Below, piece after piece: positions 38,990-51,500 of a stretch of DNA of 64,000 nucleotides; positions within the stretch are counted from its first letter, which is position 1; every line of letters starts with the position of its first letter. Location: the NCBI GenBank assembly GCA_946807835.1, contig OX327705.1, forward strand, positions 13,856,501 through 13,920,500, in the 5' to 3' direction. The position numbers and the translations under genes were made by a program. Below the pieces are notes generated by a model. The model was not told where the DNA came from and did not search any database. It saw nothing but the letters and a program-made list of their open reading frames with translations. The stretch is from Ailanthus altissimus. Taxonomy: Eukaryota > Streptophyta > Magnoliopsida > Sapindales > Simaroubaceae.

Positions 38990-39305
38990 GATCTAATTTG
39001 GTACTTTTCTTAATTTTGAAAATAAGTTTTTTTTCTTGAGTTTGTAAACCTTTTTTCTCCCTCTCAATTTCTCTAATTGACTAATCTAGCATCGTCTTAT
39101 TCTCTTGAAGAAGTTCTACAAACCCATCATCATCAATATAATGTCTTCGATTAAACAATCAATTTTACCAAAAACCACATGATTTCTAAGATCTGTTCTC
39201 CACTTTAATACCAAATTCCATACATAAAAAAGAAAAAAAAAACTTAGAAGAATTGTAAGCAAACGAACCTGCAGGGGTTTTCTTTTTATTGAAGAGGAAA
39301 CTCAT
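38990..39305 (-). pseudogene. 5' fragment of an ESCRT-III VPS2 (CHMP2-like) gene
   Basis: VPS2 proteins polymerise on endosomal membranes to form multivesicular bodies. Exon 1 (39305-39269) reads MSFLFNKKKTPA plus one base, ending at a GT donor. Exon 2 starts at 39115 after a TTTGTAG acceptor. It continues the family sequence: (A)ELLQENKTMLD, a TAG where Lys is expected, then SIREIEREKKGLQTQEKKLI. After KIKKSTK the similarity fades near 38990. Plant VPS2.1 has RKTPAELLRENKRMLDKSIR at the same place. The retained intron means a DNA-level duplicate, not a retrocopy. The nonsense codon and missing remainder make it a pseudogene. No later exons were found below 38990. Confidence 0.8.
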
Positions 39306-40631
39306 GATGATCAAACAACTATGATTAAGACTTTTGATTAAAGTGTGATCTGATCTTAAGGTGTCTATTTTTAGTATTGCGTTGAAGAGAATGAGAAATT
39401 ATGCTTTTATTCAACTGCAAGACTCAGGATGCCAATTTCAAATGCAATTTCATAGCAACCAAATAAAGAGATGGAGAGTGAGAGAGAAAGAAAAAGAATA
39501 GAGAAGAAGATGAAAAATATATATACTTCAATTAATTTTGTTTCTTGGCTGTTAGTTTTCCCCCAAAAAGCCAAAATTAAATTGGTGATGAATGGGTTGA
39601 AATATCAAATATGTGCCGGGGCAATCCACTAAGAATCCCGCCATGTGAATTATTATTTTCAGTAACCATTTTTTCTTTTTTGAAATATTTTTCAACAACC
39701 AATTTTTATTGAATGCAAAAAAGTTTTTTTGTTACTATTAATTGATCGTAATATGTAGGTATTTTTTGCCTATAAATTAGTTTTATAAGTCAATAAAATA
39801 TCTTTTATCAATTGCGACCATGAATCAATATCGTTGTTAGAGTTTTTTTTTAAAAAAAAGATGGAACTTTAAGGTTAATTGCCTTAAGTAAACAACTTCT
39901 ATGGATTTATGGAGCTTGTCATTCACAGGAAACTTTTTGTATATGACAATCATCTTTGGTAAGATTCCCTGTTCGAGTAAGGGTTGTATACACTAATATT
40001 TAATTTAGGATGTGAGTACAATCAATGTCTATGGAATGGAAAATGTTATTTGTTTGGATTGGATTATTTCATATTATATTATTTGATTCTTAATCTTGTT
40101 TAGTTTATATAACAGGGTAATGACTATTTACATATTAATTCATTATATTGAAGGCTGTTCGATTCATTCCATTTGCCCTTGATTTAGAGACTACTAGTAC
40201 TATTTGCTCTTTATTTTAAGACTAAGTTACTTGTGTTCGAATCTGAACCGATTTTCACAATAATGCATCATAAACTAACTCGAGGTAGGTATATTTTTGC
40301 ATGCTTGACCTAAACTAAAAACTAGAGATTTGATCTATTCTTTTATATAATTGCTTTATGTTGTTGATTGCTTGTCCTTTAAAAGTAAATCTTTCATTTT
40401 AGGTATAAACTATGTCATTGATCCATCTTCATTTATATTTGGTAGAACAATGTTTTACAAATTTTTATAACACATGTCACATTAGTATGCACTGGTTGAG
40501 TAATATATACAATATCAAAATATGACTTCACTAAAATGTATCTTTTTTGTAAGGTTATGTTATCAAGTTATTATTCTATTTCCTTGCGTTAAGAAATTGA
40601 TCCTCAATTTCTAATTTTTTATTTTTTCTTG
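39306..40631. other. Intergenic region upstream of the VPS2 fragment
   Basis: 39306-39560 may be the duplicated VPS2 promoter. 39945-40330 contains repeat-like phrases GTTCGAGTAAGG and GTGTTCGAATCTGAACC, resembling tRNA-type B boxes, and a diverged partner of the repeat at about 37005-37085. No gene is seen. Confidence 0.35.
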
Positions 40632-40636
40632 TAGAG

Positions 40637-41455
40637 TGTTGAAGGAATCATCATTCTCTTTGTGAGATTAGATTAAAGTAAATAACTTTAACTAAGTTCA
40701 ACCTTAAACCCTAATATTTTTACGCAGCAAAATAACTAGTATATTAAGATAAAATAGCAAAAATTTAAAGTAGAAAATAAAAAGCACAATACAATCACTT
40801 ATATAGTTCGGCCAATTGCCTATGTCCATAGTGGATCCAAGGATCCTAATATCTCTTATTAACTCCCTAGAGATGTTACAATGAAAACACAATGAAGAAC
40901 CCTCAAAAGGATCTAATGTTTGGTGTACCCTTACTCTACCACGAACAATAAACACCCGAATGACGGTTCCACCTTAGCGCATATAAACACTCGGTGTCTA
41001 CCCAGTTCTTCACTCTTTTAGAGTCTCTCTTAATACTTGATTTTAACCTAAAGAGTTTACAAGAGTTTATATATAAGGGTTATTTTATGCCTACTAACCA
41101 TAATCCTTATTGGAATAAGAGTCCACTTATTTTAGAAGTCTAAAACTTTTCAAAACTTAAAAATCGATAACAAAAACTAACTCATCCCACTCTAGGGCCG
41201 TGGTGCTAAGGTCTTGGCACCACGGCGCTGGGTTTCTTATCTGAGCACCATAGTGCTCAGCCTTCCATTAGCTCTGTGCTTTTTCTTCATTTTCTTTGTG
41301 TCTTTGAGTCCTGTTTTACTTTTTCCTTTGTGTCTGACACATTCTAAACTTTTTCATATGTATCCCATTCATTCTATACTTCTTGTGACTCTTTTTTTTT
41401 ATATTCATCTCAATTCTTGTCCAAAAAAGATTGTTGAATCACCAAATCTCCATTA
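40637..41455 (-). repeat. 3' LTR of the gag-only Copia element
   Basis: Reads TGTTGAAGGAATC... to ...ATCTCCATTA in + orientation and aligns end to end with 42909-43718. Contains the GC-rich phrase GGCACCACGGCGCTGGG near 41216. Confidence 0.85.
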
Positions 41456-41732
41456 AACCTTTCCTTGATTAAAAATCTTCCAAATAAGAAGGCTTCTGGG
41501 TTCGATCCACACCAACACTGTATCACCTAGAGTTGGGTCCAGTTAAGTCACCACCAAGACTTAACTTTCCTCAGACTAGTGACATTGGTCTCCAATGGCA
41601 TTCGTGCACCTAGTATAGGGTGTAGATGCGTTGTACTCTTTTTCAACCTTTGTTACCTCAGTGAGCATGGTTGGATGTCGCTTAGTAGTCTGCATTACCA
41701 TAACACCTTATGTTGGGCCACTCATGGCCATC

Positions 41733-42860
41733 TCAGTAACCACATAAAGCCCCCACATTGTGCTTCTCACCCTCAAACCTTATAGATTCTTTTTCTACCA
41801 TCAGTTTCTCTTTTTTTGCTTTAGCCAAATACCTTTCCTCATCGAGCTTGCCTAGGGATATCAAACTCCTCAGATTAGGAATATGCCTTACACCATGTAA
41901 GTCCTTGGTTTCTTCGCCTTGCATCTTCAACCTTATATTACAAACTCCCATTCTCGTAAGCCATATTATTCCCCATTAGAGCTTTTCCTTTCTTGGCTTT
42001 ATGGTTTAAACATCGATCTGTCGGGACACATAGGACGCTACACCCCGATTCTAATATCCATTTGTCAGTGTACTTTTTCCTTGAGGCTACTAATGTGTCT
42101 ACAACTTTGGTATCTTCTCCAAGAGTACCAATTGCAGCACACCCTCTTTGGCATTTTGATTTAGGATAATCATTCATAAAGTGTCATTCCTTATTATAAA
42201 GAAAACACTTCTTGGATCTTCTCCTCGATTGATTGTTATTCTTCCCTTGTGCAAGCAACTCTGCTCCACTCTCAAACTCAAATCTCTTTGTCAATTCTTT
42301 TGAGTTCAATGATGCCTTGATGTCATTAATCGTTAAGGACTCCTTACAATACAACAACATATCCACAAAGCTCTCATAGCTCTTCGGTAATAAACTTAAC
42401 ATGATTATGGCCTTGTCTTCATCCTCAGTCTTAATGCCCAATTGCTCAAGACTTATGAAGATCTTATTGAACTCATCAACGTGGGCTTTCAATGAAGATC
42501 TATCGTGCATAGTTAACTAATGTTGTTTCTTTTTCATAAGGAGTCTATTTGTAAGAGACTTCTTTATGTATAAAGCCTCGAGTATCTTTCATAGTCCCAA
42601 ATCGATTTCTTTATCACCAATTTCCTTTAATACTTTGTCGCTCAATGCTAGGATTATGGTGCTATAAGCCTTTTTCTGAATCGTGTCCCAATTTTTTTGC
42701 CCACACTTTGAGGTTGTCATTTCTTTACTAGTTGAGGAATTGGCTTCCTCCAAGGCTGAGTCTAGTCCTTACTTCACTAGTAGAGCCCTAACCTTTTTCC
42801 TCCAAAGATTAAAGTCATTTATCTCATTTTATCTCTTTCTTGCTTGATTGCAGCCATGGT
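41733..42860 (-). pseudogene. Copia gag, protease and gag-pre-integrase remnant
   Basis: Gag start ATGGCTGCAATCAAG reads back from about 42856. The capsid region is clearest at 42510-42184 (LKAHVDEFNKIFISLEQLGI ... SLLPKSYESFV). The zinc knuckle follows as CFLYNKE, a stop in place of Gly, then HFMNDYPKSK, so the CCHC pattern is damaged. Protease shows WILESGCS near 42060, where the family has DSG; the catalytic Asp is Glu here. The ISLGKLDE phrase of gag-pre-integrase lies near 41860. Several stops in 42530-42850 show it is non-functional. Confidence 0.8.
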
Positions 42861-42908
42861 TTAAATACTCCTGATGTGTATTATCGAACCTTAGCTTTAA
42901 TATCAATT

Positions 42909-43718
42909 TGTTGGAGAAATCACCCTTCTCCTCATGAGATTAGGTTAAAGCGAAGAACCCTAACCAAGTTTAAACTTAAATCTTAACCTCTTTGTGCAGT
43001 GGAATAACCTGTATATTAAGTAAAAATAACAAGAATTCAAAGCATAAAATAAAGAGTACAGCACAATCACTTACGTGGTTCAGCCAATTGCCTACATCTA
43101 TGATAGATCCAAGGATTCTAGCATTTCTTATAAACTTTTTAGAGATTTTATAAGAAAAATCCAATGAAGAACCCTTAAAAAGACCTAATGTTTAGTGTAC
43201 CTTTACTCTACCATAAACAATGAAAACCCAAACGATGGTTCCACCCTAGCGCACACAAGCATTTAATGTCTACCTAATTCTTCTCCCTGACAGAGTCTTT
43301 CTTAATGCTTAATTTAACCTAAAGGGTTTACAAGACTTTATATATATGGATTATTTCATGCATACTAATGTTAATCCTTATTAGTGTAAAAGTCCACTTG
43401 TTTTAGAAGTCCAAAATTTTTCAAAACTAGAAAATCTATAACAAAAATGGACTCAGCCCGCTCTAGGGCTGTGGCGCTGAGGTCTTGGTGCTACAGCGCT
43501 GAGTTTTTTATCTAGGCGCCACGGTGTTCAGCCCTTCATCAGCTCTACGTTTTTTTCTCACTTCTTTCGCATCTTCGAGTCTTATTTCACTTTCCCCTTC
43601 ATATCCCATATATCCTAGACTTTTTCGTACACATGTTCTAAACTTCTTATGACTCTCCTATTTGATATTCATCTCAATTCTTGTCCAAAACAATTGTTAA
43701 ATCACCAAATCTCCAATA
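42909..43718 (-). repeat. 5' LTR of the gag-only Copia element
   Basis: Reads TGTTGGAGAAATC... to ...ATCTCCAATA in + orientation, paired with 40637-41455. The primer-binding site lies at its left border. Contains GTGGCGCTGAGG (43471) and CTACAGCGCTGAG (43490). Confidence 0.85.
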
Positions 43719-44326
43719 TAGAGTATACACAGATATGATCTAAATCTTCTTGTAGGGAAAAATGGGATCTAAATCTAAGATAAAAATGAAAACCTTTAAC
43801 AATTTAAGAGGAAAGATTTCTAACTCTTCCAATTTATCTACTACTTTATATGATATCACAAGTCTAAATTTTGCACGAATTCTATTTCTTTAGAACTATA
43901 TATAGTGCACAACGTATTCTTATGAGAGAACTTCATTCTTATGATTGCGCTATGTGGTTTAAATTTAGTGCAAATTTGCTAAGGTTTGTTATGATCACAG
44001 GCTTGAGACTACCTTCAATCTCGACACTACCATTGTAGAATATGATAATTTGTTAATCGATGGAATGTCTTGCTACAGTCTTAAGGAAATAAGTGTGATG
44101 TTCGACCACTTTTGAACATTACATAAAGATGACAAAACTTGCCATGTTGTATTTCTTAAAGGCTTCTTTGCTTGGAAAATACAATAAAAAAATTGGTTAA
44201 CGAGGATCACATACTACTTTAGGATAACCAAAAAGAGTTTAATCGATATCTATGGGGTCGAGTTTGTTTTAAAAGCATGATTAATAGTATATAAACTTCC
44301 ATTGAATGCAAGGTGTTAAAATTTAA

Positions 44327-45271
44327 GTGGGGGTGGTAGAATTCCCCACAGGGTTGGGGTCTCGTGGGGACCTGCCCCAAACAGGAAGTAATTTGAGTTG
44401 TATTTTATACATTTTTTGGGGATGGGGCGGGTTTGGGTACAATAAGCTAAACCCGAATTAAATTCAGGTTGGGTTTAGAAATAAGTTGATTTCTCCAAAC
44501 CCTCCCTAAATACTCGATTTAAAACAAAATAAAAAAATTTGGTGCAGAAAAAATTTACTTATTTATACAAATCAAAGTTGGCTATATGTTAAATTTGGAG
44601 GTATAAAATTTATTTACATTATATTTTTTAATTTTGATTCTTATTCATATATTTTATTTTTAATTAATCAATTAATTTTTTAATTATATTTAATGCTAGA
44701 CACTTGTTTCCAAATTTGCATGAACTCATTTGTTGAAAAAAAAAAAAGATGAAAAGGAACAAACAAAAGAGGTAAATGATTTTATTACTATTTTTAGTTT
44801 TTTAGTCACCATTCATCTAACTCAAAAATTCTTTTAATTTGTGTTATAGGTTTGCGATGAATCTTAATAGAGACTTAATGTTTGGATTACAAATAAAACA
44901 TAATGATTTAGATGCCAAAGTATAAAAAAAACCATTAATTTTTGTAATTTTTAAATTTTAATTCATGTTATTAATTTTTAAAATTAGTAGTCAAAGACTG
45001 ATGAAATTTATATTTTCAAGTGATGTTTACAATTGTTTTAGTATATTATGATCGTATGAGGTAAAAGACTATTTTATAAAATTAAATTAGTAAAAATAAA
45101 AGAATATTTAAGAAATTAAAAAAAATTCGAGTATGGATGCCCATAAGGATCCCCAACCCCAAACTCGAATTACATATATCGAGTATGAGGTGGGTATAGG
45201 GATTCTCACAATGTTCGGGTATGCTAATAGGGATTGTGATCCCCACCCTAATCCGCCCCATTACCACCCCT
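44327..45271. mobile_element. Non-autonomous hAT-type element
   Basis: The perfect 8-bp target duplication AAATTTAA (44319-44326 and 45272-45279) encloses 945 bp whose ends are inverted repeats, GTGGGGGTGGTA at left and TTACCACCCCT at right. An 8-bp duplication and AGGGGTGG-type ends are the mark of hAT transposons. G/C-rich subterminal blocks (44340-44510 and 45125-45260) flank an AT-rich centre. No transposase is encoded. Confidence 0.88.
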
Positions 45272-45467
45272 AAATTTAAGGATAAGAGTGCTAAAGATCC
45301 AAATCATGATAAAAAGGAGAAGTATACATTTTATGGGTTTCCGTTGTATTATAGGTATTCTTGTACTTCTATTATGACTTGTACAACACAATAACGAGAT
45401 ATTTTGTTAGTTTATAGTGTGTTGTACTAATATTAATCCTTAATTTGTTAATTTAATAGGTCCATAG

Positions 45468-45990
45468 TATTAGTTTACCACTCAACTCAAAAGTTTAAGT
45501 TTATAGGTGAATGCCCAATATTAGTATTAAAGATAAATCTATAACAGTTTTTCTCACGTGAAATGTGGATTCGAATGTGCCTAAACTCAGCTTGAACCAT
45601 AGTGAATTCCTCGTAGATTAAAACAAAGAGATAAATCAAGAATTAAAAATAAGACATGGGAGCTCAAATTCAAGACCTTGGCTCTGATACCATATTAGTT
45701 TACCACTCAATCCAAAAGTTTAAGCTTATAGATGAATGCCCAATATTAGAATTAAAGATAAGTCTTTAACAGTCTCCTCACATGAAATGTGGATCCTAGT
45801 AGGTCTGAACCAAGTGGATCCCCTGTCTCGTAGATTAAAAATAAAAAAATTGAGAAATTACTAAAAATAAAGATATGATGGCTATAACTCAAGACCTTGG
45901 CTCTAATACCATATTAGTTTACCACTCAACTCAAAAGCTTAAGCTTGTAGGTGAATGTCTAATATTATAATTAAAGACAAGTCTTTAACA
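45468..45990 (-). mobile_element. TRIM-like array: three 79-bp LTRs with two internal domains
   Basis: Three 79-bp units (45468-45546, 45693-45771, 45912-45990) each read TATTAGTTTACCACTCAA... to ...TAACA in + orientation. They are separated by 146 and 140 bp. Immediately left of LTR units 2 and 3 is the reverse complement of the methionine-tRNA primer site (GGCTCTGATACCAT at 45680-45693; GGCTCTAATACCAT at 45899-45912). On the minus strand the order is therefore LTR, primer site, internal, LTR, primer site, internal, LTR. This matches terminal-repeat retrotransposons in miniature in tandem form. No target duplication was found. Confidence 0.75.
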
Positions 45991-46426
45991 GTTCCCCTTA
46001 GGCAAACTTACACACGATTGGAATTGTCTGATTCATTTTTAAGGATTTTAAATTAGAGAGCCACCACCAATGTTTCATATAGTGATCTTCGTGATTAAGT
46101 TTTTTTATTTTATATTTTTTTTTTACTAATAAGTGATTCCTCTATTTTACTTTGTTATTTAGGCTTTAGTGTTTGATCTATCTTTCATGTAGATTGGATA
46201 GCCTCTGTTAAGAACATTTGCATATGTACTTGAACTTGCCTTCATTATATGGTGTTTGTTTGCTAACATACTTTTCACTTCTTTGCTCAATTATCTGTCA
46301 TGAAAATGCTAAAATGCATTAATTGTATAGAATTTGAAAAGCCTTACATGTAATGGTTTAAAGAAGATTAGTGAACGCAAATGTTGGTAAATTGTCTTTC
46401 ACATAACCTTCAGTGATGATCTAAGT
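45991..46426. other. Short AT-rich spacer
   Basis: No gene or repeat border is recognised; it may be the decayed upstream part of the Gypsy pol that becomes readable near 46427. Confidence 0.4.
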
Positions 46427-46919
46427 AGCTATGGCAAAAAAGACTAATGGAAAATAAAGAATGTGTGTGGATTTCTCTAACCTAAATAAGGAATGCCTTA
46501 AGGATAATTTTGCTCAAAACAATTGACCAATTGATTGATTTTATAGTTGGACATGCACTTCTTAGTTTTATGGATGTATTTTTAGGCAACAACTAGATTA
46601 AGATGTTCCTTCTAGACAAGGACAAGACTTCCTTCATAACTCATTAAGAAATTTATTGCAATGTCAGCCTACTCATTTTGAAGAGTGCAGGGGTTATATA
46701 TCAAATCCATGATACTTGAGGACAACATAACTAAAATCAAGAAAACTTTTGAGTTATAAGGAAAAATAATATAAAGTTAAACCGAAAAGTGAGTACTTGT
46801 AGTATAATCAAGAAAATGCTTAGGATTCATAATAAGTCAAAGAGGCAGTAAAGCTAACCTGGACAAGATGAAAGCAATTATTGAGATGTAGTCCCTAACC
46901 ACCATTAAAGAGATACAAC
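46427..46919 (+). pseudogene. Decayed Gypsy reverse transcriptase, left part
   Basis: Readable with frame shifts: VAMAKKTNGK, stop, RMCVDFSNLNKE near 46430-46500, then a FMD..-type block near 46570. At 46796-46914 it reads KCLGFIISQRGSKANLDKMK and AIIEM, a stop, then SLTTIKEIQ. These are RT motifs of a Tat/Ogre-like Gypsy element (family phrase GFxxSQRGIEAN, from memory). The ORF is cut at the ACAAC site by LTR A and resumes at 54573. Confidence 0.8.
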
Positions 46920-47990
46920 TATTGGAGTTAGTGCTCATGTGTCATTTTAATATTGTATGAATATTAAGTGTTTAATATTTATACAATAAATATTTCGAAT
47001 AAAATTATTAATATTAAAATATATATGATACATTGCTTGCAACGTTATAGATATTGTATGATCTAAAAGAGTTCAGATCTAGTCTAAAAAAGTTTAGATT
47101 AGTGCTAAGAGTTAGCATCACTAGCAATTATAAATGCTAAGGAGTTAGTAGGTTATAATAGTCAGTGAATTTTAAGGAGTTAGAGCTTTATCTATAATAG
47201 AAAAAAGACCTAAGGGTATACTAGTAATGACATATTTACAAGAGTTACAATCAGGTGCTAGAAAATGTCATTATGGAATTATGTTCTCAAATACTATGTT
47301 CTTGATCTATTTTCATCGATGTAGATCTGTCAGTGAATCTATTTTTTTTTATATATATAAGTGTATGTTTATATTTACAGGGTACAGATGATTGTTCTTA
47401 GTTAACCATGAGCTGAGAGTTCGTATAAGTATGCGGGTATTCAGTCAGGATTGGATACTAAACAGACTCACAAGGACCTTTAATAGACATCTCAGAAAGC
47501 TGTCAATGAAGGGTCTTCTCGAATTGAGTAGTATTTATGATCCTTTGATCTGAGCGCCACGGTGGGCTTGTGAGTGATCCTCCATGCTTTGGTTCTACGC
47601 ATGTCAAAGACTTTTTATGGTCTAACCGCTGGGTGTGACTAGGTATGGTCCGATACTCATGGAGTCTGGTGTGCATAGATGTGAGATCCGTCAACTTATA
47701 TGAGTGAGTAGTATATTTTGATGCTCCTAGAATAATGTCTAGAAAGTCTTTTAGTCAAAAGCAGACACCCTAAAAAAGATTTTTTATAGGGTTAAATAAT
47801 ATCATAAAAGAGTTTTTAGATATTGTTTTACAAAAATAGAAATTTGGAGATAAGTTCATGGATGTGCTTATGAAAATTTGATGATGTTGATCTATGTCCT
47901 TACACTTGCGAGATATAATTGATGAAAAGACTATACGTGTGTACTATAATCTCAACTTGTATGGTATAACGCGCTGATTTGTAATATCCA

Positions 47991-48515
47991 TGATGTGTGC
48001 GTGGGCATGTCGAGATCTATTATACGTGGGTGTGTGCATGTGTAGTCGTGTTTATTGCATAAAATAAGTATCATATACATATTAAATGTTGCGAAATAAT
48101 TAAAACATGCAATAAACACAATAAATAATATATTAATCACATTAATATATTTAAAGGATTAAGAAATTACCTTAACGTGTAATGATATACATGTATATCC
48201 TCGGAGTTCGCATAGAGACCAACTCATTGGCATTCTAATCACCAATTCGGTGATGTGTGTGTGGGGCATGTCGGGATCTAATATACGTGGGTGTATGCAT
48301 GTGTAGTAGTGTTTATTGCATAAAATAAGTATCACATATATATATTAAATGTTGCAGAATAATTAAAACATGCAATAAACACAATAAATAATATATTAAT
48401 CACATTAATATATTTAAAGGGGTTAAGAAATCACCTTAAAGTGTAATGATATACACGTATATCCTCGGAGTCCGCATAGAGACCAACTCGTTGGCATTCT
48501 AATCACCAATTCGGT
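47991..48515. repeat. Tandem duplication across the LTR A / LTR B junction
   Basis: Two copies of a roughly 260-bp unit (47991-48250 and 48251-48515). Each unit begins with 17 bases of LTR A plus the GGGCA target copy and continues into the first 240 bases of LTR B, ending at ACCAATTCGGTG. The duplication therefore happened after LTR B had inserted. The copies differ by scattered substitutions, so it is not recent. Confidence 0.88.
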
Positions 48516-51500
48516 GGGCTTGGTAAGTTAGAACAACAGCTCCATATCCAGCACTGGGCTTAACTTTTAAACCCTTAAAATGGCCGATTGTGTGTATTTT
48601 TTCTTTTCTCTAAAAGGATAAGAAATAAAAATTAAAATAATTTACAATCGATTCTCTCAATATCATAAAAAAATGAAATAATTTTATTTTTTTTCTTCTT
48701 CTTCTCGACATCAAATGGGAAGAAATGAAACAAATTTCATTTCTTCCTCTCATTTATTTTTCACAGCACCCCCAATACATACACACACTTCACATATTTA
48801 TATCTCACATTAATAAAATAATAATATTATATATTATAATATAAAACAAAGCCACTTTTATGAAAAAATAATATTATTATATTAAATAATAATAAAATAT
48901 AAATAATGGATGCCAACTAAATGACATTATTTAATATAATAACATCATATAATAAAATAATATATAATATAATATAATAATAAGATATTAAAGATTATTT
49001 AACAATTAAATAATCATTGTGTGAAATGACCATTTTGTCTCTCATAAATAGTTATCAAGTTTATCCTTAGTGGGTTCCACCAAATCCCACACTTGGATAA
49101 ACTCAACCAAAGGTTCACAATGTGTCACGTGTTATTATACAAATAGTAAATAATTATTATTGACTAATGATTATATTTAACGCTTAAATACAGACATGTA
49201 TGCATTCCTGTGATATTGCTAGATATTACTGGATTAAACAATTTAGTCCGTGAACATTGTCCCATGCACAAGTCACGGATATACAAATTAGTGCGTTGAA
49301 CCATGCAAGTTGAGGTTACAACGCATACATATAGTTCTTCCGTCATGATATCCTGGATGTGCGGGGATATAGATTATTACAGTCAAATCCCCATATGCTC
49401 ATCCATGGCACATCCCCAGACTTGTATCTTACTGAATAATATATGCAAACTCTTTTGCCTTATTAATCCACCCTGGCATAAACTCTTTTATGAGATTAAT
49501 GCTTGTTGCCACAAGATTGTTTGAGATATAGTCTCGAAGCATCTGGATATCTAACTCCCAATGCGAGTTGACGGATCCCAAATCTGTACACACCGGACTC
49601 CATAAGCATCGGACTATACCCATCGACACCCAACTGTTACACCATAAAAGGTCTGTGACATGTGTGGAACCAAAATATGGTGGATCACTTACAAGCCCAC
49701 CGTGACACTCAGGTCAAAGGACAATGTATACTACTCAACTTGAGTGGACCCTCCGTTGATGACTTATATAAGGTGTCTATCGAAGGCTCTCGTGAGTTTG
49801 TCCTATATCTAGTCCTAATTGGATACCTATATGTCAATACGAGCTCCAAGCTCACAGTTGGCTAAGAACGACCATCTATACCCTATAGATATGATATATG
49901 CTTATCTATATAAAAGTATCCATCAACATACCCGCATCGACAGAAATAGATCAGGGACAATATTTGAGAACATACTTACGCAACTGATATTTTCTGGCAC
50001 CCGATTGCAACTCTTGCAACTATCCAGTTACTAGTACATTCCCAGGTATATGTCCCATTACAGATAAGGCTCAAACTCTTAGATTTTTGTTGAGTATTAT
50101 AACCAACTAACAATTAGCTGTGCTAACATGACAGGACCTGCCCCGAGACCCTCTACTGTAGGTCCCAGCGGCCTTGCCGGGCACCTCGATAGAAGTTCAT
50201 CAGAATATAACTAGGTAAGTTGAGAATTTTCTGCGAGGCGAACCCCTTTTTAATTCTTGCTACTATTGAGAAAATCTTGTAATATACATAAAAATGACAT
50301 CTTAATTTTAAAAAAAAACGAGCAAAGTTTCCTCTGTTTTTCAAAAAATCCATATAAAACCTGCAAAGAAATTTCACTTCTATTTCAAACACTTCTCAAT
50401 ACTACCAATTCGGACCTCCGGTCCTTTCCAAATCAAATCCAACACAACTCTATTGTTTCATTTTAATCACAAAATGAGCATACTCATAAAAAGCAAAAAC
50501 AATCATCATAATATCAAAATCTCTTCTTATTGGTTCAAGACATACATACAAATATACATGCCTATAATTACTATGCATAAAGTAAATGATGCTATTTAGC
50601 ATATTTACATATACAAAAATGATCTTCAGTTTTGGCCCACTAATTGGCAATAGAAGAATCAGCAGCTTACATACCGAGACCTGCACCTGGGAAGGGTTTA
50701 GAAAACATAAAACACAAAACGAGTGAGCTAAAGGAGCTGAGTGAGTGCAATTAAGATTTCAAATAAAATAACATTATGCATAGATTGCAAATTCTAAAGT
50801 ACATGCATAAATCATGCTTCTAAAACTGATGTAAAGTTGTAAGACAGTTTCTAATATCATATGCTGATGAAATCTTGCCGAGCGGGTTTTATCTACATCT
50901 TTGGAAAACAATATCCACAATCTGTATAACATAATAACTGTCGTATGCATATGAATGCATAAATGCTATCAGTAAATCAAAAACTAGTAAAGTCCTCGCT
51001 AAACCATTTTCTTTCTAAACTATATCAATGGTAACCCTAAAGCTCTATGCTCATGCAGCGACTCAACTAGCACCGTGCTCGTGAGTAGCTCACGGGGTAC
51101 CTCAACTAGCAGCACCCACAGTGACATCTCAAGACATCTTACTGGCTATGCAGCGGAATCCTACATCGCATACATATAGCGAGACAATACCCCATACACA
51201 TAGGGCAACTCACATGACTGGACATCCCGATTTCTCAGAGTTAGTGACACACCCCATGACCTGCCCATGTGCATGGGATATATCGGCCGAATCTAATACA
51301 ATCACCACCACTATAATCTGAGGGTACTAATGGCCTTTAAAATGAATGCAGAAATTTTAAAACCGTTTCTTAAACCAAACATGTAAATGTATATCTATGG
51401 ATACATATCAAGATTATAAATTATGTTTATATATTGAAAGCTCATAAAACATACATTTTCATTATGCAGAAACATAATAAACGAAAGATTAAAGAAATGG

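Larger units (their letters stand above)
40637..43718 (-). mobile_element. Copia-type retrotransposon reduced to gag and protease
   Basis: Complete unit with two LTRs (40637-41455 and 42909-43718) and a 5-bp target duplication TAGAG (40632-40636, 43719-43723). The 1453-bp interior reads on the minus strand. A decayed methionine-tRNA primer site (ATTGATATTAAAGCTAAGG, canonical TTGGTATCAGAGC) lies next to the right LTR. Gag, protease and a gag-pre-integrase piece follow, then the left LTR. Integrase core, reverse transcriptase and RNase H are absent. Such an element could only have moved using enzymes from a relative, like the TR-GAG class described in plants, or it lost pol after insertion. 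Confidence 0.88.
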
